From an uncultured Eubacteriales bacterium (GTDB taxonomy: Bacteria; Bacillota; Clostridia; Lachnospirales; Lachnospiraceae), in assembly GCA_900314565.1 (NCBI GenBank), contig OMVU01000021.1:1-32607 (forward strand): 32,607 bases of DNA. The letters are read 5' to 3'. The notes under the pieces are model-generated. The model did not search any database and had not been told where the DNA came from. It saw only the letters and a list, made by a program, of their open reading frames with translations. This document shows positions 31,601-32,607 of this stretch, piece by piece. The translations under genes and the position numbers were made by a program. The stretch's first letter is position 1. Every line of letters starts with the position of its first letter.

Positions 31601-32440
31601 TCATTCCCGAACCATCTCCTCACTCAGCTCAAACAGCCTCCCGGCAGTCCGCCTGCTCTTCGAACGCTTTGAGGATTTTGCGATCCGACATTTATAAAAA
31701 TATCCTCCGGAAATATGACTGACCGCCTCGTCCGTCGCAAGGTAAATGGCCGTTGCGGCTCCTTCCGCCGGCGTCAGGAAAAATGGTCTGAGCAGGCCTG
31801 TGATCGTTTTCCCGAACCCGGTCTCCCGGTCAACGCCCATATTGGTGGCGACCGCTCCCGGATGACAGCAGTTGACAGTGATTCCGCTGCCCTTCAGGCG
31901 TTCTGCCAGTTCTCTGGTGAACAGAACATTTGCGAGCTTGCTCTGGGAATAGGCCCTGACCACATTGTATCCATGGTGAAGATTAATATCATTGAAATGA
32001 ATCTCCCCGACTTTATGCGCGCCGGAAGCAACATTTACGATTCTGGAACCTGCAGGCATCCGATCAAGAAGCAGTGTGGTTAGAAGAAAATGACCAAGGT
32101 GATTGATTCCGAACTGCCTCTCTATTCCATCTTTGGTCTCCTGCCGGTCGAGGGAAATAAAGCCGGCGTTATTGACAAGAATATCGATATGGCGATACTT
32201 CGCTTTCACGCTGCGGACAAAGCTGCGGATCGAAGCAAAATCTCCCAGATCACAGATTATAAGATCCAGTTTCCGATTTTTCTCTCTCATCAGTTCGGCT
32301 AAAGCTTTCCTGCCTCGCTCTTCACTCCTGCAGAGCATAATGACAGTGGCTCCCTTATCACTGAGCGCCTCCACCGTGGCCATTCCCATGCCGGAATTTG
32401 CACCGGTCACGATGGCAATCTTGTCCTGTAAATCTGACAT
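31601..32440 (-). CDS. Short-chain dehydrogenase/reductase (retinol dehydrogenase-like)
   Basis: This 279-residue cytosolic NAD(P)-dependent oxidoreductase has the Rossmann loop TGANSGMGMA near residue 14, the CRSEERG turn that suggests NADP preference, NNAGF, the catalytic Ser region NVASGAHK and YSQSKLANVL with the catalytic Tyr and Lys. HPGAVATNMG follows as in retinol dehydrogenase/WW-domain oxidoreductase-like members. The basic C-terminal extension (KSSKRSKSRRTAGR) is odd. AGGAGAGGGC precedes the ATG, and an operator-like palindrome lies about 80 bases upstream. The substrate is unknown. It precedes the DUF1653-Smr pair on the same strand, separated by the 29-bp array. Confidence 0.88.
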   Translation of the reverse strand: MSDLQDKIAIVTGANSGMGMATVEALSDKGATVIMLCRSEERGRKALAELMREKNRKLDLIICDLGDFASIRSFVRSVKAKYRHIDILVNNAGFISLDRQETKDGIERQFGINHLGHFLLTTLLLDRMPAGSRIVNVASGAHKVGEIHFNDINLHHGYNVVRAYSQSKLANVLFTRELAERLKGSGITVNCCHPGAVATNMGVDRETGFGKTITGLLRPFFLTPAEGAATAIYLATDEAVSHISGGYFYKCRIAKSSKRSKSRRTAGRLFELSEEMVRE

Positions 32441-32519
32441 GCCCTCTCCTTTTCTTTACACAGTTTACACATTTATGCAAAATACTTCTTCGGACATTTT
32501 AAGTATATTATGATATGGT

Positions 32520-32536
32520 CGCCAAAAGTATTGGCG
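32520..32536 (-). promoter_or_regulatory. 17-bp palindrome upstream of the dehydrogenase gene
   Basis: CGCCAA-aagta-TTGGCG is a perfect 6-bp inverted repeat with a 5-base centre, the size of many repressor or MerR-type operators. It overlaps an AT-rich stretch that may contain the promoter (TATACT on the minus strand about 20 bases nearer the gene). Confidence 0.45.
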
Positions 32537-32607
32537 ATGACACCAATTACAAGCAACTATTAATTCTGCCCTTTGACAACTGAATACAGTTCATGAATTC
32601 CATATAG

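Noticed and set aside
31416-31604. Basic 62-residue repeat protein on the minus strand
   Set aside because: It is a reading of the 29-bp array. The unit length is not a multiple of three and the codons look like shifted Shine-Dalgarno sequence.
32574-32607. Plus-strand promoter TTGACA at the right edge
   Set aside because: No -10 box occurs at the proper spacing before the window ends.

Overview
The window looks like chromosomal DNA of a Gram-positive Clostridia member, most likely a Lachnospiraceae-type gut or rumen anaerobe. This is inferred from the gene content: a FabK-type fatty acid synthesis operon with acc genes, an iron-sulfur aldo/keto reductase, GH4 and GH13 glycosidases, YczE, DUF1653 and Rpn-type nuclease families, AGGAGG-type ribosome binding sites and intermediate GC. 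I see no rRNA, tRNA, CRISPR array, prophage or intact insertion sequence.

Left part (1-11.7 kb), mostly minus strand: a truncated SdpI-family gene at the edge, a metallo-beta-lactamase-fold hydrolase, a PD-(D/E)XK (Rpn-type) nuclease next to a decayed NhaC-type antiporter, cutC, a TPR protein, a plus-strand YczE-like membrane protein, a DUF2809/GNAT pair, a twice-frameshifted secreted protein with an Ala/Glu/Pro-rich tail, a GH4 glycosidase, a small membrane protein, a possible 33-residue peptide and a 4Fe-4S aldo/keto reductase.

Centre (12.0-25.5 kb), plus strand: a type II fatty acid synthesis operon in the order acpP-fabK-fabD-fabG-fabF-accB-fabZ-accC-accD-accA, then an AMP-forming acyl-CoA synthetase, plsX and a multi-PAS regulator with a C-terminal winged helix. 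acc genes make malonyl-CoA, FabD loads it on ACP, FabF/FabG/FabZ/FabK elongate, and PlsX passes acyl chains to phospholipid synthesis. No fabH and no FabT/FapR-type repressor lies in the cluster. A bidirectional terminator closes it.

Right part (25.6-32.6 kb), minus strand: a GH13 alpha-glucosidase, an unrecognised 175-residue protein, a 27-residue hydrophobic peptide with a strong ribosome binding site and its own terminator, a YccF protein, an S41-type lipoprotein peptidase, an Smr protein, a DUF1653 protein and a short-chain dehydrogenase.

The most unusual signal is a recurring class of degenerate short tandem duplications at gene junctions. Inside the fatty acid operon they look like repeated echoes of the 3' end of the upstream gene (last codons, stop codon, next Shine-Dalgarno): after fabG, accB and accA, and more weakly after fabZ. 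The accA start region is also duplicated. A related expansion inserts about 84 residues of 14-residue repeats inside PlsX. Upstream of the DUF1653 gene, six 29-bp units each carry a Shine-Dalgarno-like core. I know of no described element that matches this.
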